Shown: piece by piece, positions 1 to 37,198 of the stretch | Numbering within the stretch: the first letter of the stretch is position 1 | Layout: each line of letters starts with the position of its first letter | DNA from: Agelaius tricolor | Lineage: Eukaryota > Chordata > Aves > Passeriformes > Icteridae | DNA: 64,000 nucleotides | Direction of reading: 5' to 3' | Assembly (NCBI GenBank): GCA_023055355.1 | Contig: JALJCS010000035.1 | Location: forward strand, 4,781,501 to 4,845,500 | Made by a program: the position numbers and the translations under genes | The notes under the pieces: model-generated | What the model was told of the DNA's origin: nothing | The model's database searches: none | The model's input: the letters and a program-made list of their open reading frames with translations, nothing else

Positions 1-3000
1 GGGGCTGTCACCATTCTGTGCCCTGCCTTAGTCACCCTGGAAGGGTTTGTCTCCTCTCCCTGATAGCCCTGTGGTGCAAGCAGAGCCCTTCCAGGAGCTT
101 GGTTTGGTTTGGAGAGTGTCTGATCCTTCCTAGCACCCTCCTCCCTAAGGGCCTCCACGTCTTGCTGGATGGGCTGCTCCAGCCTAGGCCCCTCTGAATG
201 CCTGCTGCTTCAGCCAGCTCTTTGTTGAGGTTGTTCTCCCAAGCAGGAACATCTGTGAGCTGCTCCAAGCATGTATTTCAGTTGGCCACCACCTGCAATC
301 CACCATCCTGCAGGTATTCTGCACATTGCAGGGCCTTTGCCTTGCACCTGAGTGCGGGGAGCAAACCTGCCCTCATATTTCACTTTCCATCACCCAGCAC
401 AGACTGGCTGCCAGGTGCTTCATCCCAGCATTTGCAGGGCATGGTCCCTTCTCCAGGGCACTCCTGTTTGGGCAAAGCAGCTTTGAAACAAACACTCCAA
501 AAGCTCTGCTCTCCCACCCTGATTCCATGGGTTCCTTCTCCAGCTGTGCCGTGTGTGTGAAGGCTGCCTCTCCAGGCAGGTGTTTAATTACCTCATTGCC
601 TCGTTAATGATCTAGGACACATCTTGTTCAGATCCAATCACTCAGGGAGCAGCTCCTCAGCTGTGTCACTGGATAATAAAGCCAAATTTGCAGGCTGCAT
701 CCTGTAAGTTACAAGCAAGTTTTCCAGACAAAGTGTCCTGAGAATCTGCCATTAGTGAATTTATTTAGTGCTATTACAGCCTTGCTAATCCTCTGGGGAG
801 AGGAAAATGAGGCTAAGGCGTTAACTGCTGCAGGGAATTGTCCTGATGTCCTGCTCCTTAGCTCTGGGGCTTGAACTCAAGGAGCTGCAGGATGCTGGAA
901 TGAGGCTGGAGAGGCCGTGGGGTGGGAAGCAGGCAGCTCCTTTTGATGTCTGAAGGGTCTGAGGATGAGTAGTCTGCAACAGCCCTGGGACTGGGCTGTT
1001 AAGGAGATGGCGTGGTGGGAATGTCCCCTGTACTTAGAGAGATCCAAAGGAGCAGGACAACAGGACAAGGGCTGCCCATCTGTGCTGTGCTGGCCTGGGC
1101 CACCTCTGGCTCCTGAGAAAAGATCCCTGGAGCTGAGCTGGCTCTGCATCCAGAGCCCCCTGACCCTACAGACCCTGGCAGGGTGCTGAGCCTGTCCCAG
1201 TCTGGGGAGCTTTTAATGGGGCTTAATTCCACCTGGAGGGAGGATCCCAGGGCCTTTGCACTTCCCCTCTGCTTATCAGTTGGCAAAGATAAGGCAAAGC
1301 AAAACAAGGTTTGAGGACCCAGTAATTTTAGACTCCAGAGTATCAAGTGTCCCATTATCCCAGTGGTGAGGCAGTTTTTTCAGCTGGGCTGTTCTGAGGC
1401 TCTGGAGATTCACTTTGGCTTGTGGAGTACGAAAACTGCTCCACAAGGGGGAAAAGGGCTGGAATGGGAATTGTATGAAAATGTGCTGGCCTTGGTGTCT
1501 GCAAGGCAAACAGAGGCTGATGAGAGTGGGCAGCCAGGCTCTGATCCCTCCCAGCGTGGTGTGGGTGCCCTGGTTTCATGCTCCACTGCTCTCCATGGCT
1601 TTGGAAGCACTCAGAAGGGTTTTCCTGTGGCTGAGGTCAGCTCAAGTGTTGCAGGCTCAGTCTCCAGCTGCAAAGATCAGGTATCCTTTGTAAGCCTTGG
1701 CCTGGGCTGCCTGGACCTGCTGGTCCTGTTGCCAAACAAGGAGCATCTCCAGAGAGCAGAGCATCCCTCGTGGGTGCAGAGGCTCCCTGGGGATGGGGTG
1801 GTAGGAGCTGCTGGTGAGGTGGGTTGCTTTTATTGGGTGTAAATATGGGTCATTGTGAGCAGGGGCCTTACAGGGTGAGGAGATGTACAAACTGCTTTTC
1901 CATAGGTATTTTATAAACAGCTCTAGGCTGTTTCCAGGTGTCAAACAATTGGAGACCAAACCCCAAACCCCCACTGCATCTGTGCTCACTGGTTGTTCCT
2001 GTGTTTCTCCTCCTACTTCCCAATGGTTAAAATTGTTGTAAAGGTCTTTCTCTTGTTCTGCTGTGGCACCCACTACTCTACAGAGTCATTTAGGACCTCA
2101 AAAGTGGAATTTCCCCTGCAGTGTCTAGCCAGAAGCAGCTCTGGGTGTGTGATGACATGGGAGGTTTGTGCAGTGCTTTGATTTTGTTGCATCACATTCC
2201 AGGGAGAAGAGTTCAAGAATGAAGGAGTTCAAAAGCAAGGAGGTGAAATGGAAGGAAAACTGATCCCAAGGAATGGTGTGCAGAGGTGTTCAGGAGAGAG
2301 AGGCTCAGAGGAGGCAAGTTCATTGTCATCCAAGAATGCAAATGTTCTTCACAGGTAACAGGAAATCATTTATGGGCCATGTTCACCTGTTATCCCCTCT
2401 GTAAAACCCAGCAGAGATCTGATAAGGACAGCACCCATCCTGCAGCCTCTGCCAGCCTCTCAGGTGAGCCCAGGATGGTTCTGAAATCTTCCTGCCCTGA
2501 AAAGTTCTGTGCTCACCGAGATCCCCATGGCAGCTGTGCCTGCTATCTGTCCCTGCAGGCAACCACTCAGCTGGGAGAGCAGCAAGAGGCAGCTGCTTTT
2601 GTGTGACTGCCCTGGAAAACCAGGAATCTGCATCCTGGCACAGCTCCCAGCCACGGGGAGAAATCCTGCTCTGGAAAACGAGTGAAGTGATTGTGACTTC
2701 CCATACTACCTCCTGTTGTGTCTGGAGCCCTGCAGGAGCAGCCAGCCCCAGGTCTCTTCCCCCAGGACATGTGTCTGAGCCCCCAAACAGAGCTGGAGCC
2801 CAGCTGGGAATGAGCCTGGGCAAGGCACAACCTGCTCTGGGGTTGGCTTTGCAGCTCTGGTTCAGTGGCGGCATTTCCAGGCTGGAACACTTGGGATGAG
2901 GAGAAGCTGCCCAGCCCTGCCCCAGTGTGGGGACAGCAGCTCTGCCAGCTTGGCAGGAGGGAGCTTGGTCCCCATGGCAGCACAGAGTGATCCTGTTGGA

Positions 3001-5590
3001 GATGGGGCTGCCAGACTGGGGTGCTCTGGAGAAGGGGACCCTTGGCAATGCTCTCAGGATGGCTCCCAGGGCTGTGCCCAGGCCTCAGCTGCACTGGGGC
3101 AGGTGGGTCCTGCCCAGCTCCCAGTGCCAGGTGCAGCTGTGGGGGAGGCTGGGCTGCAGAACTGGTTGAACTGGTCTCCCTGCCTGTTGCTTCTTGCAGG
3201 GTCTGGGTTAACCACCGAGCTCTGCCCTGGCACGGCTCGGGCCAGTCTGGGCAAAACCCACGGGGATGTGGAGTGAGCTGGGCTCAGTCCAGCAGCGCCT
3301 GTCACCAGTGTGAGTGTCTGCCATAATCCCCTGAGGATTCCTGCAGCGCCTTCCCCTTCCCCTGAGCAGATCCTGGTGTCCATCACAGAGCAGGGGAGCC
3401 TGAGCTGGCAGCAGCAGAACGTTCCTTGTGTGCCACAGGTTGGGCAGCAGCAGAAACTTCTGGGCTGGTGTTGTGCCAGGGCTGCTGGGCTGGCAAGACC
3501 CACACTCCAGAGCCATCCTCTGGCTTCCCCTGCCAGCCTTTTCTCCCAAGGCTGGGATGGGGCTTTGCTGAGGGCTGGGCAAGCCCTGCTTCTCCTGGGA
3601 TGAGCAGGCAGCCAGGAGCTGCCCCTGGCATGGACTCTGTCCTCCTCCCTGTCTGGCTGAGCGAGGGAGAGGCAGCTGGAGGCAGGCTGGGAGCTCAGCA
3701 TCACTCCTGGATGGGGCTTAGGAGCTGGCCTGGCTTCCCAGTGGTGCCTCACATGGTCTGTGAGCAGCCAGGTGCCCTGCCAAGGAGGCTGCTCTCCTGG
3801 CAGAGATGATCCCCTGTTTGTCTGTCCTGTCTGTGTGGCTGCTGCTGCCTGCCAGGGCGTGTGTCAGTGTGTGCACAGGCTGACAGCAGGGACCATCGCC
3901 TCTGGAATGCTCTGTCCTGCAGAGGGATCCTCACAGGCAGGGACACAGGGGAAGGATCCCAGCAGTGTCTGGTTTCACAGAGAGGAGAGGAAGGTGCTGG
4001 GCTGGAGCTGTGCAAGGGAGGAGCCCAGCCAGGGCTCCAGGCTGCTCCAGGTGATGGATGGCTGGGGAAGAGGCTGTGCAGAGGGCTGTGTGGTATGTGC
4101 TGGGTTTACTCTTGCTGCTAATCCTTACAACTTCCTCCACGTCTCCAGGGGATTACAGGCAGTTGATCTTGTCCAATTTAGTTTCCTGTGACTCTACAGG
4201 GAATGAATCCCCTCCTGACCCATGCAAACAGCAGCCCACCACAGAAGAGCTTGTCCCATGCTCCTGTTTTGTGTGGGCACAAAATCAGATCTGTGTGGAA
4301 TCAAATGGTTTTATCTCTGGCAAGTCTTTGGGTCACTCAAAGCTTTTGAATGCCAGTGACAGGACTGGCTCTGGTCACAGAGCATCACTGCTGGCATCAG
4401 TCAGTGGGATGTCAATGGCAAAGGGGTGATCTCTTAGCAACCACTTTCCATCCTGTCTGTGTCTTCCCCTCTCTCCTGAGACAAGTGTGATTTAAATTTA
4501 AAGAGGACAAAGAGGTCACCCAGGAAGGGACAGTGGATCCTGGGCCTTTTCCTCTGGTCCTGGGTTATCCTTGGACCTCACAAAACAGGTGAAGAACAGC
4601 CACAAGCCTGCGTTGGCATCACTGGTGTCTCACTGGTGTTTATGTGGGGGCTGTGATCCCCATCTTCTCCTGTCCCCTCCCTCCCTGGTCCTGCACTGCT
4701 AAGATCCTGTGTTGCTGTGGGATCTGTGCTGGATCAGGGTTCCTGGTTTGTGGGGAACCTTTGAACTTGGCTTTGTCTGAAAGCAGCCCTGGTGTGGCTC
4801 AGGAGAGCCCTGGGGCTGGGCAGCCCCTCTGAGCCCGGATGGCATCCCCAGGAGCCACAGAGATGCCAGGGTGCTGCTGGGCTCAGTGGGAGCCACTTGG
4901 GACTCTGAAAGAGAGGGGAAAGAGCTGCCCCTGGTGCAGACAGGGTGGCTGGGCAGAGCCTCAGACCCAGATCTTTGGAGCTGGGTTTGTCCCAGAGCCT
5001 GAATCCTGTTGTCTGGGGCTCCTGGGATGCTGTGTGGAGATGCTGACCTCCCCCCTGCCCTGAGCCTTCGGTGTTTTACTGGGAGCCAGGGCCACCTTGT
5101 GCTGAGCCTGGGCCAAAAGTTTGCTGGACTGAGAAATGTTCTGAGAAAATGTTAGACTGAATGTAATACTGGACTGAAAATGCTGGACTGAAAATGCTCT
5201 GAGAGTTGCTGATTCCCAAACTGCTGCTGCCACCTCAGGAAACGCTTGGCTGGCTTTGTCCGTGGGGATTCTGCTGTTCTGTAGCATTTTAAACAGATGC
5301 TGCAAGGAGATGCTTTAAAATGTGCCTCAATGGCTGCAATGCACTCCCTGCAAGTGGCGTTCCCAGGCTTCTCCTGCCTGCACAGCGCTCTCTGTCCCTC
5401 TGCTGGGAAGCTGCTGCTCGGCTGGGGCTGTGTGAGCCCGAACACTCTCCGAGCCAGGGCGAGGTCTCCCGTTCTCCCTCTGGGGCTCTGCTCTTTCCAC
5501 CCTAAACTGGTTTTTCGAGTCATTTTTTCAGAGGTGCCTCCATCTCCGCTGCTGCTGCTCACCTGCGTTCAGGGAGGAGCCTCCCAGGAG
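1..5590. other. Upstream flank of EVPL, no gene identified
   Basis: GC-rich sequence with many short, overlapping open frames on both strands and no convincing exon: none of the frames resembles a known protein to me, and no chain of frames with matching splice phases could be built. In human the neighbour upstream of EVPL is SRP68, read in the same direction, so its 3' end would be expected at or left of this stretch. I do not recognise SRP68 coding sequence here. The stretch may hold its 3' UTR or EVPL regulatory sequence. Confidence 0.5.
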
Positions 5591-5596
5591 CTGCTC

Positions 5597-5702
5597 TTTA
5601 TGCGCCGCCGAGCGCTGTCCTTCCATCCCACACAGCAGAGCAGGGAGCAGGGAGCCACCAGAGCCGTGCCGAGCCCGGGACAGCAGCTGGGACCTGGCCA
5701 AC
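5597..5702 (+). promoter_or_regulatory. EVPL: Possible EVPL core promoter and 5' UTR
   Basis: A TATA-like TTTATG at 5597-5602 lies in a locally CpG-containing stretch about 100 bp before the EVPL start codon at 5703. This spacing would allow a short 5' UTR of about 70-75 bases. No initiator or transcript data are available, so this is inference from position only. Confidence 0.25.
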
Positions 5703-30086
<24,384 letters not shown>

Positions 30087-30427
30087 ATGGACCAAGGCAC
30101 TTACTGGGGCTGGTTCCTTCAGGAGTTCATCCCTTCAGAACACCTCTCCCTATGGAGGCAGCAGGCTCACAGCAATGGAGCATCTAGCATTTAGGGCTGC
30201 CTACTCTTCTCTCTTAGCTACCTGCCTCCCAACACAGCTCGGCCGTGCGAGGAAGAAAACGTGGTCACGGGCCTGCCACGGAGGGGTCCCCACAGCCCCC
30301 AGGTGCTGTTCCCTGATCAGCCCAGAGAGGGGTTGATTGTGAGAACTTCACGGGCAGTAGGTTAAATGTGGCTGTGCCCACAAGGGGGGAGAGCCAGAGT
30401 GTTTTCCAGTTGGGTCATTCTGCATGC

Positions 30428-30433
30428 AATAAA
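30428..30433 (+). terminator. EVPL: EVPL polyadenylation signal
   Basis: A canonical AATAAA lies 342 bases after the EVPL stop codon and is followed within about 30 bases by a GT-rich stretch (GAGTGTCTGTGGCTGTGTTG). This gives a 3' UTR of roughly 360 bases. Confidence 0.7.
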
Positions 30434-30449
30434 TATAGCAAGTGAGTGT

Positions 30450-32684
30450 CTGTGGCTGTGTTGTCTCTGCAGGCTGTGGCTGAAGGCACAGCTACTCCTC
30501 CCCCATGCAATCCCATGCCCTGCAGCCCAATCCACACGGGTTTTGCAGACTCTTGCTCCCCCTGATCTCCCAGCACTGAACCCCTAAAGTGTCCTTCTGC
30601 CTGTGAGTCCATATTTGTAAAGATTTTTTAATATTTGTCTTTAAAATTGAAAACCAATGGGACTTTGCTTCCTGGTAATTTGGACACCTCTAAAAAGGGA
30701 CTTGAACACCAAAGGGGTGCAGTCCCACCAAACAATACTGGAAAATCTGCACTTGCTATTTCTTTAGGTGAACTAAAAAGAAATTACTCCTCTGTGTAAC
30801 TTCCATCACCCAGTCCTTCCTGAAACAAGAAATTCTCATATGCCAAATGTTCTTCCCAAGTATCCACCCTATTGTGGAGCATCCCCTGGGTTTATGGGGT
30901 GAGAAAATTACTTTCTATTCATATCAGCTACTCCTTCCCCTCTCCCAAGCCTCTTTTAGCTGATTCTATTCAGGAACTCCAACATATCCTAAATAATCCA
31001 TGAAAGTAGAGGTTTTCTCCCCCTCCTTCACCCACCAGACCAGCAGCATAGCCTCTATTTCCATATAGCCTAGCTCAAATTTGAAGTCTGGGCTCCAGGA
31101 AGAAACTGTTCCCAGTCTGGCAGGCTCAGCACACTCAGCTCCCATGACTTTCCTAGTGGCAGGTAGTGCCCAGCATTAGTAATCTGTAACAGCAGCTTTC
31201 CAGTCTGAGATTTGCCCAGGCTCTGTCCCAGGCTCTGTCCCAGGCTCTGCAGGGTCTCTGGTTATTGTCAGGCCTCTGGCTGCTGTTTGTGGCCATCTCA
31301 GCTGCCGTGATCAATGCTGGACAATCTGTTGGTTTACAACAGGGAGAACCATTGCACACAGTCCAGAGCATCCACTCCCAGCCCGTTTCCTTTGGTAGAA
31401 CTGCTGCTCTGGATCAGCAGCAAGGCCCTGGAGCTGGGCTGTCACGGTCCTGGAGGAACTCTCCTGAAGCACAGGAGCATGGCCAGGTGAGGTTCCTGTC
31501 CCAGCACAGCCAGGAGCCCTGGAGCAGTGCAGCTCCCAGGAATCCTCAGGTCCCAGCTCTTTGGAACAGCCTCTCTGTGCCTTGGCTCCCCTCGGCTGGC
31601 TGAAAGCAGGAGCATCAATCAGGTGCCCAGCAGGTGAGTTTGCTGCCAGCCTTCCTCACCCTGCTCTGGGGTGATTAATGGTTTGGGGCAGTGCTCTGTA
31701 ACTACCAGACTTGGAGTTGTGGCAATTAGGCAGGCAGTTAATCATTTTGGACAAAGTGCTCCCTAAGTGCATGGCAGGAGGGATTTACCTGGGGTTGGGT
31801 TAAGTTGTTAAGAGATGATGAGGTGGCTGAGCAGTTTAGTCTAGTCTGAAAAACTCTCACTAAAAATCCTTTTGTTTGCTGCCAAGCACCCTTATCTGCA
31901 GAAAGTAGCTCATGTCATGTCCTGATGTGTCCATAGGAAGCACCACTCAGCCATGGGGCTTTCCCCACACCCTTGTGAGTTGCTCAGGAGGAGCCAGGTA
32001 GGGCTTTTCCTCCCTTCCCAGGCACAGGGTGCTGGTGCTGCACTGTGGCTTTCCCAGAGAAGTTATTTCAACACAGCTGCTGTTCCCTTTGCTGGCAGTG
32101 GAGTTGGAAAGAAATGTTTAAAGTTAAGTCAGTTGCTTCAATTTTTGGGCTAGGTTTGCTCTAGTGTTTTATTTATGTTTCTGGACTGGATGAATGTCCT
32201 TGGTATTTATTTTTACTGCAGATCTTTTAAAAACAAAACAAAAAGGAAGCTCTTCTGCAAACAGTTTGTCTGGTACAACATGAGCATTGTTTGCATAGAG
32301 CAAACAGTGCAGCATTGACTTTACAATATGTATGCAAAGGCAGGGAAATGATTCCCACAGCAGAATTCATCCATCTTTCCATGGATTCATCCACAATTAT
32401 GTGCCTCCAAGCTGGCTGTCACCACACAGAGGCCATTAGATGCAGGAGCACAGCTGTCAGGTTGTGCTGAAATTGTTTTTTTTAGATTGCAGTTACTAAG
32501 AGAGCACATGTGTGCACCTGCATGAAAAACAGGAGTGCAGAAGTTTGGCTTCTGCAAATTAGATGTGACTGTTGAGTATATAAATAAGTAGAACATAATT
32601 CTGAAATAGTGTGTGGCAAGTTCAAGTGGAAAGCAACCCCACACTGAGACATCACTGGGCTGCAGAACCATCAGCCCCTTGTTC
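30450..32684. other. Intergenic EVPL-provirus stretch, no gene
   Basis: No exon or RNA gene was recognised between the EVPL 3' end and the retroviral 3' LTR. A short 13-bp triplication (CCAGGCTCTGTCC type) lies at about 31210-31250. The open frames here are short and have no family resemblance. Confidence 0.5.
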
Positions 32685-33046
32685 TGTCATTGAAACTCAC
32701 CGAAAACTGAGTAAAATAAAACTCCTTAACACCAATGTAGCGTTAAGAAGAGGCATCATTTATTACAGAATAAGCTCCATCTAATGTGCACACAATTCTC
32801 TACAAGTGCATTGCTTATATACAATCACCACATGCATATTTGAAGTGCCCATTACCATAAAACCCTCCCCATGCTCCCAGGGTTCAGGGTTTTTTATAGC
32901 CTTGTTTTGGCTGTAGCTGCATTCCTAAGCCAGATGTTTTAGGAATTCAGTTGGTCCTTGCTGAGAAAGCAGCTCCTGCATACCCTGTTTCTTTTTGCTA
33001 AAAGTACAAAGGCACAGCAGAAATTGGATTAACCCTTTTGGTATCA
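32685..33046 (-). repeat. Proviral 3' LTR (362 bp)
   Basis: It reads TGTCATTGAAACTCACC at the left end on the + strand and GGTATCA at the right end, so it begins TG and ends CA on both strands. It matches the copy at 40306-40675 through several blocks (for example AAAGCAGCTCCTGCATACCC and ATTACCATAAAACC), with substitutions and indels between them. Confidence 0.92.
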
Positions 33047-33058
33047 ATTCCCCCCTTT
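33047..33058 (-). other. Polypurine tract
   Basis: Read on the - strand this is AAAGGGGGGAAT, immediately before the 3' LTR. This is the expected place and composition for the plus-strand primer of reverse transcription. Confidence 0.85.
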
Positions 33059-33129
33059 GAAACATCTCAAATTTCTCAAGGCCATTTGATAATTTCCAAC
33101 TCAATTTCTATCTATAGTCACGTATATTC

Positions 33130-33583
33130 CCACAAGTGCCCCTGATATGAGCGATCATTTTGCAAACACAGCCAATAGCAGTACTGATAATTATTACAAC
33201 TACAATTACAGTTATGCTGATTTCCAGTATTGCAGCCAGCCCTCCTTTCAGGGACCATCACACTACTCCTTGAAGAATTTTATTGAACCAATCAGTTTCA
33301 GGATAGCTTTGCTACCCTCAGCAACTGCCCACATTTTGTGGTCTCTGGAGGTCTTATGTTACATTTGGGATGTGTACACACAATGTTCTCTACCCAATTT
33401 TAAATATCCACAACCCCCTTGTTCTTTGACCAGCAATAAATCTAAGGGCATTCTGTTTTGTAATGTCAGATTATCATATTGAATCACCATTGACAGATTT
33501 ACAGGGATAATTCCCCAAGGAATAGGTTCCCCTGCTGAACTGGGGATAGGGAGGCAGGCTGTAATGCTGGACAGATTGTGCAT
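33130..33583 (-). pseudogene. env: env remnant: transmembrane subunit only
   Basis: The frame at 33359-33583 contains an LQNR...LDLLL...GGC pattern typical of the conserved heptad and disulphide-loop region of gamma-type transmembrane subunits, with a later Cys (EHCVY). After a break, - strand sequence at about 33130-33240 encodes a run of about 20 hydrophobic residues rich in Ile and Val, followed by a short Cys/Lys tail, consistent with the membrane anchor. No surface subunit was seen: only about 300 bases, largely AT-rich, separate this remnant from integrase. It is non-functional because of the deletion and breaks. Confidence 0.7.
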
Positions 33584-33599
33584 CTTACCAAACCCTTGT

Positions 33600-33830
33600 A
33601 TTCAAGTCAATATTAAATTTTCTTCTTCATTTTCTTTCAAACTAAATTTTCTTCAAATTTTCTTCAGAAAAAAATTCATAATAATTAATTTTTTATTAAA
33701 AAATTTAAAATCATTTTAAAATCATTTTAAAATCATTTTAAAATCATTTAAAAATAATTTAAAAATTCTTTTATCTCCACCTAAAGATAAAATAATTCCC
33801 ATAAATATTAGTCTATACATTTTGCTGCTC
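33600..33830. repeat. AT-rich repetitive filler where env SU is missing
   Basis: A low-complexity block that includes a tandem of the 11-bp word AAAATCATTTT repeated about four times (33710-33760), flanked by TTCTTC and TAAAA runs. It sits exactly where the envelope surface subunit would be expected. Confidence 0.8.
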
Positions 33831-33884
33831 CTTTACAGATGTCTTCAACATTTTCAGCTGCAAGGGTCCGGTGTTTTCCACGAT

Positions 33885-34920
33885 TCAGTCTGAGTCAGGA
33901 GTCCTCTTAATTTGGGAGCAATATATCCAGGAGTTACTTCCTTTCACTTTCACAGCTGGTCTTGTAGTCAACAGAACCAGAGAAGGTCCTTTCCACTGCT
34001 CCTGAAGTGGCTCAGGTTTCCAGATCTGCATGGGTATGTGATCCCCAGGCTGAAATGAGTGAACTGGGGTGTCTAGGGTAAGAGGTTCTGAGAGAATGAC
34101 AAACGTTTTTTGTTCATTCAAGGGTTTCCCTATAAAATTAAATATTGTTCTATTTCCCAAGTCCCAATTTGTTCCTCAGATGCAGAGAAAGCTGCAGCAG
34201 AATGTGATCTCCCAAACATCAGTTCATATAGGCTCACCTTCAGGTTAGTTTGGGGCTGTACTCTAACTCATAGCAAGGCCATTTTAAGAAAGCTTCCTGA
34301 CACATTTTGCCAATCTGCCTCTTTAAAGTCTGATTCATTCACTCAACCCTTCTGCTAGATTGCAGTCCCCATGGAGCATGTAAATCCCAACTTATACCCA
34401 ACTGCTTGCCAAGTTGTTGGAACACTTCAGATATAAAATGGGGTCCCCTATCAGTGACATCCCAATAGGAACTCCTAACCAGGGTATGATCTCTTTGAGG
34501 AGCACCTTGATGACTTTCCTGGCCTTGTTGGTGCAGCAGGGGAAAACTTCTGGCCACCTGGAAAAGGTGTTCAATAAACAATACCAGGAGATACCAGTAT
34601 TGTTGTTGATGTGGCAGCTCAGGAAAAACAATTTGCCAGTAATCCCTGGGGGTGTTTCCTCTGTTAGTGATCCATGGAGGCAGTCCTTTTGAATTCAAAG
34701 GATTATTTTTAAGACATATCAGGCATTTTTCTGTAACAGACTTGACACTTTTTGTCGTAGGGACACTGGTATCTAGTCCTTGGACCAGTCACCATAGCCC
34801 TGATTCCCCAGTGGTTTTGCTGGTATTTCTCCTTGACAATTTGCAGTATCAATTGGGGTGGGACTATGATCTGGTTGTTGAGAATTACCAGCCATCCACC
34901 TTCTCAATTCTGGGCTTTTA
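33885..34920 (-). pseudogene. pol: Integrase remnant (pol 3' part)
   Basis: The C-terminal part (33885-34160) has the PGD...W.PLQEQWKGP...LLTTRPAVKV pattern characteristic of the integrase C-terminal domain of gamma-type elements. Upstream, 34339-34698 resembles the catalytic core region, including a TDRGPHF segment that carries one of the catalytic acidic residues. Frame changes and stops separate the pieces, and the N-terminal zinc-binding region is only faintly visible. It is not functional. Confidence 0.75.
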
Positions 34921-34939
34921 GGTAAGTAGCTAATTTTAA

Positions 34940-35450
34940 ATCTGCCTGACTATACCCAGGGCTAACTTCTGGGAGTGAAACAGCTTTTTTAGGTATTAAT
35001 GCCAGGATGCCTTGTTGTGCAACCTCTTGTGCAGATTTATCTGCAAGTAGGAATCAGAATTTGGGACTCCCCACACTGGTGTGCCCTGCAGTGTAGTACA
35101 GATACTTCTCTGGGCAACTGGGTGGCATCAGGGAAGGACAATATCTCTTGTGTACATTGAATCAGAGATCCCTGTGCTGTTAATAGGCCTCTTTCCTTCC
35201 ATACAGTTCCATGGGCATGAACAGCTCCAAAAGCACATTTTGAGTCAGTCCATATGTTTACTCTTCCTCCTGCTGCCAATTCCAGGGCTCCTCACACTGA
35301 GCTCTGCCTTTTGTGCTGAGGTGTCCATGGGCAGTAGTGCAGCTTCTATTACCTTGGCTGGTGTTACTACGGCATAGCCAGCTTTTATTTTCCATCTTGC
35401 ACCAAGCCACCTCCTTCTGTAAAGAACTCTGGATCTTCAGTTGGTGCATC
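34940..35450 (-). pseudogene. pol: RNase H remnant
   Basis: The frame at 35037-35279 contains IWTDSKCAFGAVHAHG followed by ERGLLTAQG, the pattern of the RNase H segment with a catalytic aspartate, as found between RT and integrase in gamma-type pol. Stops bound it on both sides. Confidence 0.75.
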
Positions 35451-35459
35451 TTGTAGGTC

Positions 35460-36840
35460 TTAGCTTACATAAACTTGCTCAACTGTGTGTAGGCAATGGA
35501 GGGTCAGCTGCTCTTCTCCTTGCTTTGGGATGTTCAGGACTTGGGCTGGATTTACCACTGTGGTTACTTTCAAATCTACATCTTCTTGCTCCACTAGAAC
35601 AGTCTGATATTTCAGCATACAGCTTGGGGAAAGCCAGTGCCTCCCTTTTTGGCAAAACACAGTGGTTATGGTGTGTGAAGTGTGCACTATCTTTTGTCCC
35701 AAAGTCAATTTCCTGGCCTCTTGGATGAGGAGAGCAGTCACAGCTCGCAGGCACTGGGGCCATCCCTGGCTGACCTTGTCCAGCTGTTGTGAAAAGCACC
35801 CCACAGGCCTCTTGAAGTCTCCCACCTTCTGAGCCAGAACTCTGGGGATGAGGTGCTGCCATTCCTGCCCAAAAAGCTCAAAGGGCTTTGTTAAGTCTGG
35901 AAGTCCTTAGGTGGGTGCAGACATCAGGGCCATCTTTAGATCACAGAACACGTGTTCACCCTCAGGAGCCCAAATCAAACGTCCTTCGGGGGCCTCCATT
36001 AAAAGCTCAAAGATTTGACCAAAAGTCCATAATTTAAAACCCACAATCTTCATCATCCAGCCACAGCCAGGAATGCTGTTAAATCTCAGGCAATTGCAGG
36101 TTGGGGTACTTGGCAGATGGCCTCTTTTCTGTCCATTCCCAATTTCCACTGGTATTATTTCAAACCCTAAATAGGTAACTTCCTGTTTAATTATTTGAGG
36201 TTTTTCCCAAAATACTTTGTAACCTCCTTGGTCTAGGAAATTTAGAAGACTGATAGTCAATTCCATGCACTTTTCATTAGTAAGACATCATCAACATACT
36301 GCAGGACTAACCCTTCAGGGTTCTCCTTTTTCCAGGTGTCTAATTCTTTTGCCAGTTGGTTCCCAACAATCATTGGACTATTTCTAAATCTTTGTGGTAA
36401 CACAATCCAGGTAAGCTGACTCTTCCCACCAGTTTGAGGATTTTCCCATTCAAAGGCAAAAATGCCCTGGCTTTGCTTATCAAGAGGTGTGCTAAAAAAG
36501 GCATCCTTCAAACCCATTACTGTAAACCATTGGTGATATTCTGTAAGGGATGTTGACAGGGTAAAGGGACTGGCTAGAACAGGGTGGATATCCTGAAATA
36601 TTTGACTGACTGCTCGTAGGTCCTGTACCAAGCTGTGTACTCATCCCAGGCTTTTTAACTGGCAAAATGGGAGTGTTCTGACTTACATTCTATCAATAAT
36701 CCAAATTCCCTGAAATTTTCTATTAGACTCTCGATTCCCCTCCTAGATACTAACTTTAAAGGATATTGTTTCTGCTTTACTGGTTTTCATCCAGGTTTTA
36801 GGGTAACACAGGCTGAGCTTGTAGGGAATGGCCTGGAGTT
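35460..36840 (-). pseudogene. pol: Reverse transcriptase remnant
   Basis: In the frame at 36257-36631, VQDLRAVSQ, FAFEWENP, LPQRFRNSP and YVDD appear in the right order for palm and fingers. The catalytic YVDD is intact. The sequence continues in another frame at 35907-36266 (FLDQGGYKV, YLGFEI) and then at 35460-35862 (connection region, GDFKRPVG...LDKVSQGWP). At least two frame changes and several stops break it. Confidence 0.85.
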
Positions 36841-36853
36841 CCATTGGTCCAAG

Positions 36854-37198
36854 TCAAGAGTGTTTTACTGCATTTTCTGTTATTTCTGGTATTCCTCCAG
36901 AATTTTCTGGTTCCAGTGTTCCCTGCAACATAAAAGTCCTTGCCTCGATGGCTTTAGTCTCGAGCACCAGTAATTGCATTTCTCCATGTTTAAACAAAAT
37001 CTGTGCCTCCAATTTACTTAGCAGGTCTCTTCCTAACAGAGGAACTGGACATTCAGGCATATATAAAAATTGGTGTGTTATCCACCATTTGCCAAATTTA
37101 AATTTAATAGGGCTAAAGAATGTTTGTTTTTCTCTTTCCCTGTTGCACCAACAACATTTACAGTTTCTTGGTTTAATTTTCCATGATTTGTATTTCAT
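36854..37198 (-). pseudogene. pro: Protease C-terminal remnant
   Basis: The segment [20 protein letters not shown] is the conserved C-terminal part of gamma-type retroviral aspartic protease. The active-site Asp-Thr-Gly that should lie about 50 residues upstream is not visible: that position is occupied by the AT-rich block at 37199-37330. The protease is therefore dead as read. Confidence 0.8.

Noticed and set aside
2383..3752. Several 200-residue frames on both strands upstream of EVPL
   Set aside because: GC-rich DNA with few stops. The frames overlap in all phases and none shows a conserved motif.
1..5590. Possible SRP68 exons upstream of EVPL
   Set aside because: Expected by synteny, but no recognisable SRP68 coding sequence was found. 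At most a 3' UTR could be present.
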